NCBI GenBank assembly: GCA_020543525.1
Contig: JAHYIO010000042.1
Coordinates: 434,001 to 498,000 of the forward strand
Source: Coriolopsis trogii
Lineage: Eukaryota; Basidiomycota; Agaricomycetes; Polyporales; Polyporaceae
Direction of reading: 5' to 3'
Length of the DNA stretch: 64,000 nt
In this document: positions 1 through 10,884 of the stretch, piece after piece
How positions within the stretch are numbered: the stretch's first letter is position 1
Layout of the letters: every line of letters begins with the position of its first letter
Notes under the pieces: generated by a model
The model's database searches: none
The model's input: only the letters and a program-made list of their open reading frames with translations
Told to the model about the DNA's origin: nothing
Made by a program: the position numbers and the translations under genes

Positions 1-99
1 GAGCCCACACGCACGACGGACTCGAAGAAACGACGCAGCGAAGCGGAGCCAGGCCCCTCTCGGCGTCCGAGCAAGCGAAGCAAGACCAAGAGCCGTTAA
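1..99 (+). CDS. FunK1 fungal-type protein kinase, C-terminal tail only (copy 0)
   Basis: The window opens inside a gene. Frame 1 reads 32 codons from the first base to a TAA at 97-99. The peptide is a basic tail with SKKRRSEAEPGPSRRPSKR, and 28 of its 32 residues match the tail of FunK1-A (stop at 10885), which lies on the opposite strand. By homology this is the last piece of a FunK1 kinase whose body lies left of the window. Nothing catalytic is visible. The tail has two clusters of Lys/Arg resembling a bipartite nuclear localisation signal (inference). The near identity points to a recent duplication of copy 0 and A in inverted orientation. Confidence 0.8.
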   Translation, partial: EPTRTTDSKKRRSEAEPGPSRRPSKRSKTKSR

Positions 100-758
100 G
101 TGGTATGCGACCATCCCTTCCTCCGCCTACATCCCACTCTCACCGGTCCCGAAACCGCGTCACGCCGTCGCCGCTGAGTCTGCCCTGTCGACGCCTCCAC
201 TACCTGCCTGCGGGCTATCATGCATCAAGCACGCCTACGCCGTTGAGGGCGACCTTGACATCCTCTGCTGGGACGTCAGGCCCTTCGGTGCCTGTAGCGA
301 ACGAATCGGCTTACAGGGCGCCCGGGACTTGTGGTTGTGTGCCGATGCATGTCCTCTGTGAATTGTAAATCAACCGAGAGACCGTTTGTAGTGGCACCAT
401 AGCACGTAGTATACCCCCATGCAACCGTAGATACCCCACTCATCTCGCCTTTGTGCTTTGTATATGATACTTGCTTCTATTTGAGGCCCGACAATGTCTC
501 TACTCCACTATTGTAGTCGCATCTTGACTAGCTCGAGACACGTCTACCATGACCTCACAACCACTACTTCGGTACTTTCCGCGAGTCTTGTATACATATG
601 ACAAAACAGAGTATACATCAAGCGAAGTATTACTACGAAACCGTAAAACATATACTACAAGAGCTTAGGGGTATCAATCTAATCGACATACAATTTCGAT
701 ACGAACACGGGGACGGTCCATCGGACAAGCAGGAAGGCCAGTACCACAGTGGGGTGTG
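100..758. other. Intergenic, no gene recognised
   Basis: This is the gap between the FunK1 tail and the convergent 3' end of the hydrolase gene. Short open stretches are present, but none has splice context or recognisable motifs. It presumably holds both 3' UTRs. Confidence 0.5.
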
Positions 759-1838
759 CTATTGCTCGCTCTGTGGCTGTGAGGTCCCCGGATTGCGCGA
801 TTTGCGGTTCTCCATCACGAGCCGGGCAAACCGCGAGCCCATCTTCTCCCGCTTCGGTATCGTCTCCGTCCTCGAATGCGAGGCTGCACCATCATCAGGG
901 GAGGTTCGTACTCCCGCAGGGTCCTGCTCCTTGTCGTCGAGACCTGACAGCGTGTGATCTTTCTTCAAAGAGTGCCGAGCCCCATCCTCGTCGTCCTCTC
1001 CCTTCTTCTCCTGGTCATGATGGAGATCGTGCTTATGACCGTGTTTGGGCTTGTGCTTATGCTTGTGCTGGTGTGCGTCATGCCCGTCGCGATCAGGCGT
1101 GACGGTGAGGAAGTTGACCATGAGCTGCCAGAGGTTGTTCCCGCTCATCGCGCTCTCGTCCATGAACACGGCCTGGTCCGCAACCTTCGCCAGCCTCCGC
1201 GCCTCCTCTGTGTCTCGTCTCGACACAATGCTGCTCGGAGGCGGGTGCTCGTCCGCGTCCAGCGCCCACGCCCATGGCCAGCTTCCCTGCGCCGCCAGGC
1301 CCTCCTTCACACCATTCGAGGACGACTCCGGCTTCAGCACCGTGGAACCTTCCCTCTCCGCTCCTGCACCCTCGCCCTCCTTCGATGCATCGACCTCCCC
1401 GGCCTCGAGCAGGTTGGCACAACTTCCCCCAGTGTTAAACAGCGTCTGGAGCTGCGCCATGCGCTTGTCCACGTCCTCGACCGCCCGTTTGTAGTTCTTC
1501 TCCCGCGCCTTCTCGATCGCCTTCACCGTCTTCCCAAACTTCTTTCCAAACTTGGCCGTCCCGTCGATGTACCGCCTCACCGCGAGCTCCGAGAGCTCGC
1601 CGATGAGCTCGGGCGGGAGCCGGAACGCGTCGAGCTCGGGCTCGGGCTCGAGCGCGCGCACGACCCCGTTCGTCGCGACGCGCTCGCGGATCATCGTGTC
1701 CTGCCAGACGAACGCTCATGTCAGAGAACAGAGCACAACGCCCATCGACGACGAAAAACAACGCTAGCACGCACCAGACCGTTCTCGTACACCTCTGGCA
1801 TCCCCGCCCGCCGAATGCCGGGCGCCCCCGCCGACTTG

Positions 1839-1877
<39 letters not shown>

Positions 1878-4800
1878 ACAGAGTCGTGTTGGAGATGGTG
1901 GAAACGCGGACCCCCGACGTCCGACTCGCCCGTCGACTTGCGTCCATCGTCTCCCGCCGCGCCGGACCTCGTTGCCCCAGAAGTAGCGGTAGCGCTCTGG
2001 TTCCTCCTCAGGAACCCGCTCGCGCGGGTCACGCTCGAGCTCAGCCGCCTTCTCAACGAGAGGTTGTCGTCCATGCTCGGCGCGCGTTTCGGCGCGTGTC
2101 CGCCGACGGCTCGGTGTTCGTCCGTGCCTCCCTTGTCGTGAAAGTGGACGGTACCGTTGACCTGCGCGGCTGCGAGTCCGCTGGTGCTGACCGGGGGCAT
2201 GCCCGTGCTTGCCCTCTTCGTGGTGGAGTCAGAGGCAATAGACGTGGACGTGGACGTGGACGTGGACGTGGAGGCAGAGGCAGATGGGGGCGATAATTCC
2301 GACGCTGAGCCCGACGCAGCGATAGAGGGATCCGACTTGAACGTCGACATACCAGAGGTGAGCCATGAGGAGCCGCTTCCGCCTTGGTTCTGGCCCTCCT
2401 CAGCCTTATGCGGAAGGCGGGAGAGGTCGACCTGCGTGCTCGCAGGGGACGCCGTCACGGGGGCCTCGGGGACGATGGTGGGCGTCATAGGGATATCGAG
2501 CTTGGGGTGGGGCTGAGGCGGCATCCCGGTGACGTACTTGATGAACGTCGCCATCGCGCGGAAACAGTACTTGCCCGGGGTCGTGAACGCGAACAGGATG
2601 GGGAGCGTGTGGGCGCAATCTGCGAACGTGAGGGTTCGGATGGACACAGGGCGGGTGCGAGACGCGCGACGTACCGTCCCAAACTTGGAGATGCACCTTC
2701 GTCGGCCCGTGGCGCTCCTCGATGCCTTGCAGCGGCGGGTACAGCAATCTAGCCTCGGGCTTGACGGGGTACTTGTCCGGATGCGCTGCCTTGTGCGCCC
2801 TTGATTCCAACACAATGTCAGTCAACGCTGTCACTCGCGCGCTCCCAAAACCGTTCTCACAAGTAAATGATCTCGTCCCGGAGCACCTCCCCGTCGCTCG
2901 CGATCACAAGCAGCGGGGGCAGCCCGCCCAGGTAAGACACCACAGGGCTCACGAGCGGGTGCGTCACCAGATAGTTCGGCGCATACATGTGCACCTGCCC
3001 GTCGATCGACAGCTCCTCCCCCTCACTCGTCACCACCTTCACCCGCTGGCTCCGCACCCCGTCCGCGCTCATCGCGAGCGGGAACGAGCCCGCCCCGCCG
3101 AGATGCAGATTGAGCGTCCGTCCGGACGAGGCCGAGACGGGCACGCTGTAGTCGGGGGTGGAGGCGCGCGAGGGGAGACCGTGCGGGTCCGCGTTGGGGT
3201 CGGGGTCGGAGGGGGGCACATCGAGCTTGCCGTCTTTGGTGGACGACGTCTTGGGCGTGGGACGGACGGCTTGCCGGATGCGCTCGCGCAGGCCTTTGTG
3301 CACGCGCGAGGTGACCTCGTCGGGCGGAGGGGGCCAGAGCGTGCTCGGCTTGTGGAAGGACAGGCCGGTCGGCGGGATGATGTCCTATCACAAGCAAAGG
3401 GTGTTCCAATCAGTTTAGACTCGGGCTCGGGCTCGGGCTCGGGCTGAGCACCGGGAAGTGTGATGCGTACCGTGGCGGTGTTGGTGTGGATGCTGGGGAA
3501 CGAGTGGGTGAGGTCGCACCAGGGCGAGATGAGCACGCCACCTGCGGGCAGGGGTAGACCGGCGTCACGAACAACTTGCAGCGCCGCGATGCACAGTCCG
3601 CCTCCGGCAGAGTCTCCGGCGAAGACGATCTTTGATGGAGCGACGGGTGTGTGTAGCGACCCGGGCGGAGGACGGAGAAGGTACAAGTCTGCAAACAGTT
3701 GAGTATGGGGATGCGTGTAGAATCCGTGCACTTACATGCAGCAATAAAGTCTTGGATGGCACAGGGGAACGGATATTGAGGGGCGAGGCGATAGTTGATG
3801 GCTAGACTGGGGTTAGACTCCACTCGACGGGTATGTCTGCGTGGACTCACCGAAGACACGGCCGTTGATCTTGCGCGCAAGGCGCTGTATTGAATACCTA
3901 ACGACTGTTAACCATCGTGCGGGTCAGAGTAGAGCTCCACGTACCTCTCTTGGTCGAAGCTGCCGAAATAATAGCCGCCTATTGACGGTCAGCGCAGGTA
4001 CTGATCATACGATGTCCATGTGCATACCTCCGTGGGCGTACAAGACGCATCGCATCTCGTCCATCTCGGGCTGATACTCCGGAGGCATCTCCTGTGAGGG
4101 ATTGCCACTATCGACGGAAGGCCCGTCGGTCGACATCCCACGGGCCTTCGCCTTCTTCTTGGCTTCCTGCCAATCCTTCTTTGCGACGATCCACTCGGCA
4201 TCGACGCTGGTCGGACGTCAGTGAGAACCACGCAGGGTCTCATACAGGTTCGACGGGGACGCACCCCTTGACGCCGCGGACCTGCCACCACTTGGTCCCT
4301 CCCACGACGCGTTTCGTCATCTCCTCGCCGCCGAGGACGTTGATGAGGACGTCGGCCGCTTCGTCGCAGCAGGACATGGGCACGAGCAGTCGGACGACGT
4401 GCACCCAGGGTGGGCTCGGTGTCCTCGTGTTCGAGAACTCTTGGAGCTCTTCGACTGTATGCCTATGAACAGCCGTCAATCATGAGGGCGTCAGTGGTGA
4501 AGGTCGCGATCATCTTACTTTGTCGCGGCTTCCATGAAGGACTGGATGGTATGTCAGTTGAGACTTCGCGTACAAGGTCAACAGGGTGCGAACAAAGACT
4601 CATCGCGCGTAGTCACGTTGAGGATACAACAATCAAACCGGTAGTCTGCAGGTACTCTGTCCGGGCACCCACCAGAGTGCGAAACGCCATCTTTTGGTGG
4701 GCCCTCTGCTCTGCTGTATGCCACATCCCCGAAGGATGCGGAGAAGCGCGTGACGTAACACCCCGTTCGACCTGTGCCTCTCCGACCCGGCTACCATACC

Positions 4801-5657
4801 CGCACAGCTTTCACTTGAAGCCGGCAAGGCCTTCTACGCCGACGCGCGGGAGGGAGCTTCTGGAGCCCAACAAGGAGCAGCATCGGGAATGAGCGTGCAC
4901 CTGTCTAGAGGACTAGCGCACGGTCCTGCGCCGCGTCGCTTTGCAAGGCAGGGCAGGGGCGATGCGAGTGAGTCGCGACGGTGCGTGCGCGGTATTAGAG
5001 AGAGGGACTAAAGATCAGGAGGGATCGTCCCCGACGCTCGAGATGCCTCCAGCCAACCATTCCAAGCAAGCATAGAGGCTCGCGAGGTCAGCTGCACTCG
5101 ATGTAGGCTAGTACGCGCGCGCAATGCGGCTGCGCAGTCATGGCACGCGCTTCTCCACGCGCCCTCTGTGCCCTGTCGGGGTGATCTTGCGATGGAGACA
5201 ACAAAGTCTCGTGTATGGGATGTATTAGCGCCACCAGGCTCGCGTCGAGGCGGATGCCCGCGGTGGTGACTTCTCGCAACGGATGTTCGTGATGATTGAC
5301 TGGGAGAAGACGAAGCCGAGACGCTGTCCTGCTCTCGAGCGATTCCATGCTCTCAGCCGGAGTCGGAAGCCAGCACAATGCGTGCATTCGAACTTTCAGC
5401 GCTCGTACCCAGCGCGCGCGACGAGCACACAAGGTACGAGGGAAGTGGGCAGCGACGAGAGTGGGGACGGCGAAGAACACAACACATACCTTGATGATAT
5501 TGAACGCCTCATCGTACAGCAGCTCCTCCCTCCTGAGCCTGGTCATGTTCTCCGTGCCATGGTCCTTGGAGAAGCGGTCAAAGTAGTGCTTGAGCAGGGT
5601 CTCGAGGATGATGGGGCCGAGCGTGAGGCTCGTCTTGCGGAAGAGCGCGTTGACCAT
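759..5657 (-). CDS. Alpha/beta hydrolase, hormone-sensitive-lipase family
   Basis: A multi-exon esterase/lipase gene. It starts at MVNALFRKTSLTLGP (5657) in exon 1 (to about 5490), and later exons run down to a stop at 759. Family motifs are visible. The oxyanion-hole HGGG is split by an intron (HGG before about 4027, then GYYFGSFDQER near 3985). The nucleophile motif GDSAGGGL is near 3615, the acid region SDGEVLRDE near 2885, and the histidine in CAHTLPILF near 2610. The order fits the Ser-Asp-His triad of the HSL family. Known relatives hydrolyse short acyl or steryl esters; the substrate here is unknown. The C-terminal third (below about 2500) is long and low complexity: Ser/Thr and Gly-Ser repeats, then a His/Lys-rich run at 1000-1090. 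Exons between about 4900 and 5490 are not fully resolved. Antisense reading frames over this gene are repeat-driven shadows. Confidence 0.85.
1840..1875. repeat. Hexanucleotide microsatellite (GAGCCC)n, coding
   Basis: About six tandem GAGCCC units lie inside the penultimate exon of the hydrolase. On the coding (minus) strand they encode alternating Gly-Ser. A second Ser/Thr dipeptide tract from a GACGTG-type repeat lies at about 2240-2275 in the same exon. Confidence 0.85.
3419..3446. repeat. Hexanucleotide microsatellite (GGGCTC)n, intronic
   Basis: Four to five units of the same hexamer as at 1840-1875, here within an intron of the hydrolase gene, between the GDSAG exon and the next one. 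Confidence 0.8.
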
Positions 5658-6749
5658 CGTCGTGGTGGTGGGCCCGCGAGCCCGCGATGAAGGGGATGGT
5701 GAAGGTAGGAGAGAGAGAGTTGCGTGCTGTGGAGCTCGTGCTCGGTGTTCGCAGCGAGTGTTGCGGCGTCCGTTCCGATGTCAGCAAGCTACATACACAG
5801 CTGAAACATCCCCGTTTCCGGTGGCCGCGCGTGAGGCGGATGACGCGACAAATCGTCCTTGGCACCTCCCATCCATCGCACATGCTACCTGTAAGTACTG
5901 CTTCAAAGTACTTGCATGAGCATTGCACTTCCGAGACCATCTTCTGATCAATCGAAGCGACGATGCCAACAGTCAATGTAGTCTAACAAGTGCACAGGAC
6001 CAGACACATACGCATGCGCCCATCGCTGACTGGCGGCTCAGCGCAGTCAACTCGGTGGTCCTCGACACCGTCCGTCATCCTCGCTGCAAATATCGGCCGA
6101 ATTCGAAGGAGGGTGTGGTCATGAAGTCATCGACGGCTATTCTCGTAAGCGTCGTGGTGTCGGAACCTGGAGAATATGTGGTTTGACTTCACGTGGGTCG
6201 CGTGGTCCGACAATTGTCTTCGAGCTTCCGCCTCTCACTTGGTTGATGGTCTCCTCGCAGAGTCAAAACAACGACGAGCTGAAAACAAGGTGAACGACCT
6301 GCGAATGGCTGTCTTGGTGTCGTCCCCGTCCGGCTTTATCCGGCCCGACCGGCCACGGGAGCCGTTTCCGTCGCTCCGCAGAGAGATCTGCACTCACTTC
6401 ACGACTTTGTCTTCGGAAAACTCAACATAAGTGCTCCGCATTTCTTAACCTGGCGAACCACACGAGCCATGCCTGCCAAGAGTCACGGTTGTCTCGTGGT
6501 GCTGGGCCCAAGTGCGTTCGGCCACACATGTCAACCTCCAACGTTAACGTCGGCTGCTTTCGCCGCCGCGGCGTCGTCGTTCCTCAATGTCAAAGTACCA
6601 CCGGCCACCTCTGACATTTGTTGTGTTGTAATGCACAAAGCCAATGTCGATCCATGCTGCCATAATAAATCTCTGTTGGATTCCAACTTAAGCTTGCCGA
6701 TTGCTCGACGCTCTCTCGAAGCTTGTACTCTCCATCATCCGAGCCACAT
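5658..6749. other. Intergenic, upstream of the hydrolase
   Basis: Non-coding as far as I can see. It should contain the promoters of the hydrolase (minus) and of the integrase-type fragment (plus). No clear TATA box or repeat was recognised. Confidence 0.45.
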
Positions 6750-7465
6750 ATGGCCAACCCCTCTGGATCTAATCAGTGGCAAAACGGCGAAGGTGAGGTC
6801 TATGCACAGGGTATCTGACATCTTGACTGATCTCACCAGTCTACAGAACCGCCCGAGGACGAGCTGGTTGCAGAGCTTCTGCAGTACGCAAAGGATCGAC
6901 TACCACTTGAGACTCGGATCGAGTGCCTCGCGATGAGATTTGGCTACCACATCCGGTGAGTGTCCCTATTCCCTGACTTGACCAGACTGTCTAGCTGACC
7001 GCTGTTGCAGGCCAACGAAACTGAAGATGTTGAACAAGAAGTACAACATACCCAGTGCACGGAAGCCAATCCCGTACGCCCTCGCCACATCCTATGTGTG
7101 TGAGAAACTGACTGAAGATCCCGAGCGTCGCAACGGGTCAGTTGCAGTCCAGAAGATGCTGGCAGCTGAGGGCATTGTCATTCCTCGGTGCGTCTACGCA
7201 CAGCCAGCACCTCTGTGGGGTTTCTGACCATCTGTAACCCAGGTCGATGGTTCGTTCTATCATGCATGAGAACGACCCGATCGGGGCACTAGTCCGTGAC
7301 CCTCGTTTGAAGAGGAAGGGTGTCCATCGCACAGCGTTGGTGACGGAGGGGAGCATGCTCGCCGACGACTGCTCCCTCACCGGTGCCTCCGAGAATGCAA
7401 TGAGCGATGAGGGTGTGGTGAGCGCGTTAACGACGGTGTGTTCCGAGAGGCCCTCTTCACCGTAG
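6750..7465 (+). pseudogene. Truncated integrase-type ORF, N-terminal part only
   Basis: Four exons can be joined: 6750-6792; from 6848, ending in GYHIR; an exon with LKMLNKKYNIPSARKP (about 7019-7189); and one with MVRSIMHENDP to the stop at 7465. The splice sites agree in phase. The start (MANPSGSNQWQNGE), the LNKKYNIPSARKP segment and the MVRSIMHE segment resemble, from memory, the N-terminus of a large Agaricomycete family annotated as integrase core domain proteins. In that family a catalytic DDE core follows. Here the frame degenerates soon after KRKGVHRTALVTEG, and no catalytic core is found downstream. I read it as a broken copy of a transposition-related gene; the family call is from memory and moderate. 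Confidence 0.5.
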
Positions 7466-8085
7466 GCATTTTGCTGGACACGCGCTCGCCACCGGTGCCT
7501 GGCCCCGAAAGGATCGACTGCCTAGCTTCCGTCGAGACTTGCTGCCCAAGGCATGTAAGTACGAGTAATTGTAGATGCGTTGAGGAGCAGCCAGTGCCAG
7601 ACTGTGTCGCCTCCTGTTCGCTAGGCCTGTACTTGGCCAAACATTGCACGTACTACTTTTCACACATCTCTTCTTTCTCTACACGTTTGAATCGTTCGTT
7701 GGGTCACGTCTCCCCTCATTCGGATTGGACTCGGACGTAGGCGCTGCCAGGCGCCAGAGCTGGCAAAGTCAGAAACAGAGCGACTTCGGACTTGCACTCC
7801 CACTTTCTGACTCTCGCCATGATCTGCCTTCGTTCATCACGTCAACCCCGAGTTCAAAGTCGTAACGTGAGTTGGGCCGAGTGAGATGGGAGGATCAAGG
7901 CATGGAGGCTATTCCTGTCGTCGTCGGGGCAGATGCCCAACAAGTAAGCTTCTGGTTCTCCCGCTTCGCTTCGCTTCGTGTAGGTCACTTGGCCGACCCT
8001 CGTCCCACCTTGCCCACCCCGCCATCGCGCCCCTTGACGGCGTCCTCGCTCCTTGCCTCGATCCCCTCACCAGCCACACACGACC

Positions 8086-8832
8086 ATGGGCTGCCTCGGC
8101 CGTCGAAACACCACCGGGAGCGACGGCGCACGACGGCGGCGACCGCGCCCTCTCGCCCGCCACCTCGGCATCTCTCTCACGACGTGCGCCATCCTCGCCG
8201 CCTCCTTCGTCCTCTTCCTCCTCGTCGGCCTCTCCCTCCCCATCGTCAAGTCCGTCTACCTCTTCCAGCTCGAGTTCGCGACCAACCCCGACCAGCCCGT
8301 CACCTCCATCGCGACCACCCTCCGGTTTGGCGTCTGGGGCGTGTGCGCGACGAGCCAGACGGGCGCGGGAGAGTGCTTCGGACCCATGCTGGGGTATACC
8401 GTACCGGAGGAGATCGTCGCGCTCACAGGCTTCCCGGAGATCGTCGACGACGTCGTGGACGGGATCACCGTCCTCCTCGTCCTCCACCTCGTCGCCGCCG
8501 CGCTCGCCTTCATCGGTGTGTTCTCCTCCCTCTTCCTCGAGTCCCAGGCGCTGTGCATCACCTCCCTCGTCACCTCCGTCTTCACCGTCCTCGTCGGCCT
8601 CGTCGTCTTCGGCATCGACCTCGCGGTGGTCCTCATTGGAAAGCAGAGGGTCGGGCCGCTCACGGACTTCAACTATACGGCCAATTGGGGCCCTGCGATA
8701 TGGATGACCCTCGCTGCTGTCGTTCTCAGTCTCCTGGGGATGATCCTCATGTCTGTCGTCGTCTGCCGGTGCTGTGGAGTTGGGAGGAGACACCACCATC
8801 ATCATCACCACCACGGGGAAGACAAGATATGA
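8086..8832 (+). CDS. SUR7/PalI-family four-pass membrane protein
   Basis: A single-exon protein of 248 residues. I chose the Met at 8086 because of its strong context (CGACCATGG); an in-frame Met lies at 8053. Four hydrophobic segments are visible: around residues 25-50 (ISLTTCAILAASFVLFLLVG), 120-147 (ITVLLVLHLVAAALAFIGVF), 155-185 and 205-232 (WMTLAAVVLSLLGMILMSVV). There is a Cys-containing outer loop between the first two. This is the layout of SUR7/PalI proteins, which in fungi act in plasma-membrane eisosomes or in pH sensing. The C-terminus carries CRCC, then eight histidines (8791-8814) and an acidic end. The gene has a truncated paralogue at 16530-17065. Confidence 0.75.
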   Translation: MGCLGRRNTTGSDGARRRRPRPLARHLGISLTTCAILAASFVLFLLVGLSLPIVKSVYLFQLEFATNPDQPVTSIATTLRFGVWGVCATSQTGAGECFGPMLGYTVPEEIVALTGFPEIVDDVVDGITVLLVLHLVAAALAFIGVFSSLFLESQALCITSLVTSVFTVLVGLVVFGIDLAVVLIGKQRVGPLTDFNYTANWGPAIWMTLAAVVLSLLGMILMSVVVCRCCGVGRRHHHHHHHHGEDKI

Positions 8833-9318
8833 GAGGACGGAGAGGAGCGTGCATCGTACGTCCGAAACCGCATCGGTAAGATCGTATGCGGAATCCATGG
8901 GGGTGTGTAGAGCTGATTTGCCTCGTCAGATCCCATAATACCCCACCTTCATGACCTCACGACATTCACGATCAGTTATTGCTGTTGCACATATTCGTCC
9001 AAAAGCTCTTCTGCGCTCTGTAAATCTACTGCGTGTAATACCACCCATCGAACAGCGTGTGCCAACTTCTAAGGCAACGAAGTCATACCTACTCACCTGT
9101 TACCTAGTATGTACCCTCTTATCCAAATCGCGAGTGTGCACGTCTCATGCACCCTTGCTATACTTCATGTAGGACTTGTCGTATTACAGTGCGTGCGTCC
9201 GTACGCGCATCTCCGCACGTCTGCTGTACATGTGCGAAGAGTGAGCCGTCAAAATTCCCTGACACGTGCAAATATCTTGAACCGCTCTCCACGCTGCAAA
9301 GCCAGAGTGTGCTCCTCG

Positions 9319-10070
9319 AGCACTTGTCCAGCCTGAATGACTTGGACTTCTGCACGTCGATGGTATCCCTGTCGTCCGCATTCTCCGTATCAACTCAGGA
9401 CTAGGACAACATCGTTCCTGTATTGACTCTCAAGCGCGCACTGCTCAGCAGTGCGGGTGCGGGTCGGGCATGTCAAGGTACGCACATGCTGAACGCAAGG
9501 TCCTCGCTGTCTTCGCGATCGACAACCGTCTCGTCTACGGCGAGCGCGGATTCCCCTTCCATCTCTTCTCGGCACGCGTGCGTTTGCGCGTGGCACGCTG
9601 ACTTCCGGTTCGATCCCTCGGTATAGACACCGGGGGTACTGCGTGCGTGCACGAGCCCGAGAGGTCCGAGTCATGAGGTCACACGCAGCATGGCCCATGA
9701 AACACGTATATTCCGTCATCAGGGAGCTGGCGACCGAAGACGACGACACCGACCTTTCCTCGCACCCACCGTCAGTGGGCACGTCGCCGCGTAACTGCAG
9801 ACGTCCGCTTCACCGTTTCTGGGCAGAGGTACGTGTCCGCGCACAAGGGTCGACGGCAGCCGGGTGACCAGAGGTCCCCGCCCCGCGGACCGAACCATCC
9901 TGAAATGCGTGTGCCGGCGGGCTGGAATGGCGCGCGGCTCGCGTTTGGGTATAAGCTTGGGCTTGGGCTCAGACTGAGATTCAGGCTTGAACGTTGTCCC
10001 TGTCCACGACGACGCGTGCGCGCGCGCGCTGTGTGGCCTTTGCTCGTGGCGCGGGCTTCCACCCTACGGG
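9319..10070 (-). pseudogene. Decayed 3' half of gene N (copy of 17613-18390)
   Basis: Sequence matching the last exons of gene N is recognisable but shortened, with the frame lost. Examples are the segment around 9500-9570 (compare 17830-17890) and that around 9945-10050 (compare 18270-18350, including the CCACGACGACGCG motif). The 5' half of the gene is absent. It lies convergent with the intact SUR7 gene, as the intact gene N does with the broken SUR7 in copy 2. Confidence 0.7.
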
Positions 10071-10075
10071 ACGTA

Positions 10076-10884
10076 AGTGGTTAGAGGGTGAAAGGCAGGA
10101 GCGGCGCTCGTGCCTACGCCTGTGCCAGTGGTGAATGATTTCAATCCGTGTCAGTGATGAGGCGCTTGCGGAACGCCGTGTGTGCATTCCCTCAGTCCGA
10201 TTGTCCGTATAGCGATTGATGTACGCTGAGCAGTCCCTTCAATCTGGTTTGAGCTTCGGTGTTTCGGGCGGGTGGCAGTCTGACGCCGTGCCGGATCCTC
10301 AGAGCAGGACGTGGATATCGATGTGTCATGGACATTCTCACTGGAAGCCGGTGATTGCACTGCTGTACACTATACGCAGTAAGAGAGGAATGCGCGACGG
10401 ATGGGGTATTGAGAGTTCAAGCGGATATACGTGCTAAGCCGGCGGGGTATCTACAATAAGTTTGAGTGTGTACGTAGAGTGATATGCTTGGTGCTAACTA
10501 CGCCTCGAAGGCACCACAGCGGTCTATTGGCGAATATACGATCCAGACCAAGACAGACACCGTCGCACAATCACAGCGTGAGATTAGAAGGGCTTGGGTG
10601 CGGTCCCAAAGGCTTTGCATGCCGGTCCATTCGCTGCAGGCACAGGTGGCTGTTGGAGGCCTGACGTACCAGCAGAGGCCCAGAGGGAAGGTTCGTCAGG
10701 CTGGCCTCGATGGCCTCGACGGCGCAGGCATGACGTCCCGCACGCGGTGGTGATTGGAGGCGTCGACGAAGGGGGACTCGGCGGCGGCGTGACGCGCTGG
10801 AGGTCGCATTCCAAGTCGGTTGAGGGCGGACGGGAGTGCAATGCAGACGGAGGAAGTGCCAGTGCCCGGATGATGGCGTACTAC
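10076..10884. other. Intergenic, no gene recognised
   Basis: This lies between the end of duplication copy 1 and the stop of FunK1-A. No coding exon with consistent splice sites was found. It contains the left junction of the FunK1-A/SAP insertion, if the cassette model is right. Confidence 0.45.

Larger units (their letters stand above)
7800..10075. repeat. Segmental duplication, copy 1 (SUR7 plus 3' half of gene N)
   Basis: This block aligns by eye with about 16530-18390 in the same orientation. Shared landmarks are the CTCGCCATGAT segment at about 7815 and 16540, the SUR7 C-terminal half, the CGTACGTCCGAAACCGCATCGG segment after the SUR7 stop (about 8855 and 17145), and the gene N exons. 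Boundaries are approximate. Copy 1 retains an intact SUR7 and a decayed gene N. Confidence 0.75.

Noticed and set aside
954..2141. A 395-codon open frame on the plus strand across the hydrolase C-terminal exons
   Set aside because: It is antisense to clear hydrolase exons with matching splice sites, and it is kept open by the hexamer repeats and high GC. No motif supports it.
7909..8898. A 329-codon open frame on the minus strand over SUR7
   Set aside because: The opposite strand encodes a four-helix membrane protein that is also conserved in a duplicate. The antisense product is low-complexity Glu/Asp/Arg.
9596..9626. GGTTCGATCCC, like a tRNA T-loop
   Set aside because: No paired acceptor stem, A box or anticodon arm could be placed around it, and the segment belongs to the decayed gene N copy.
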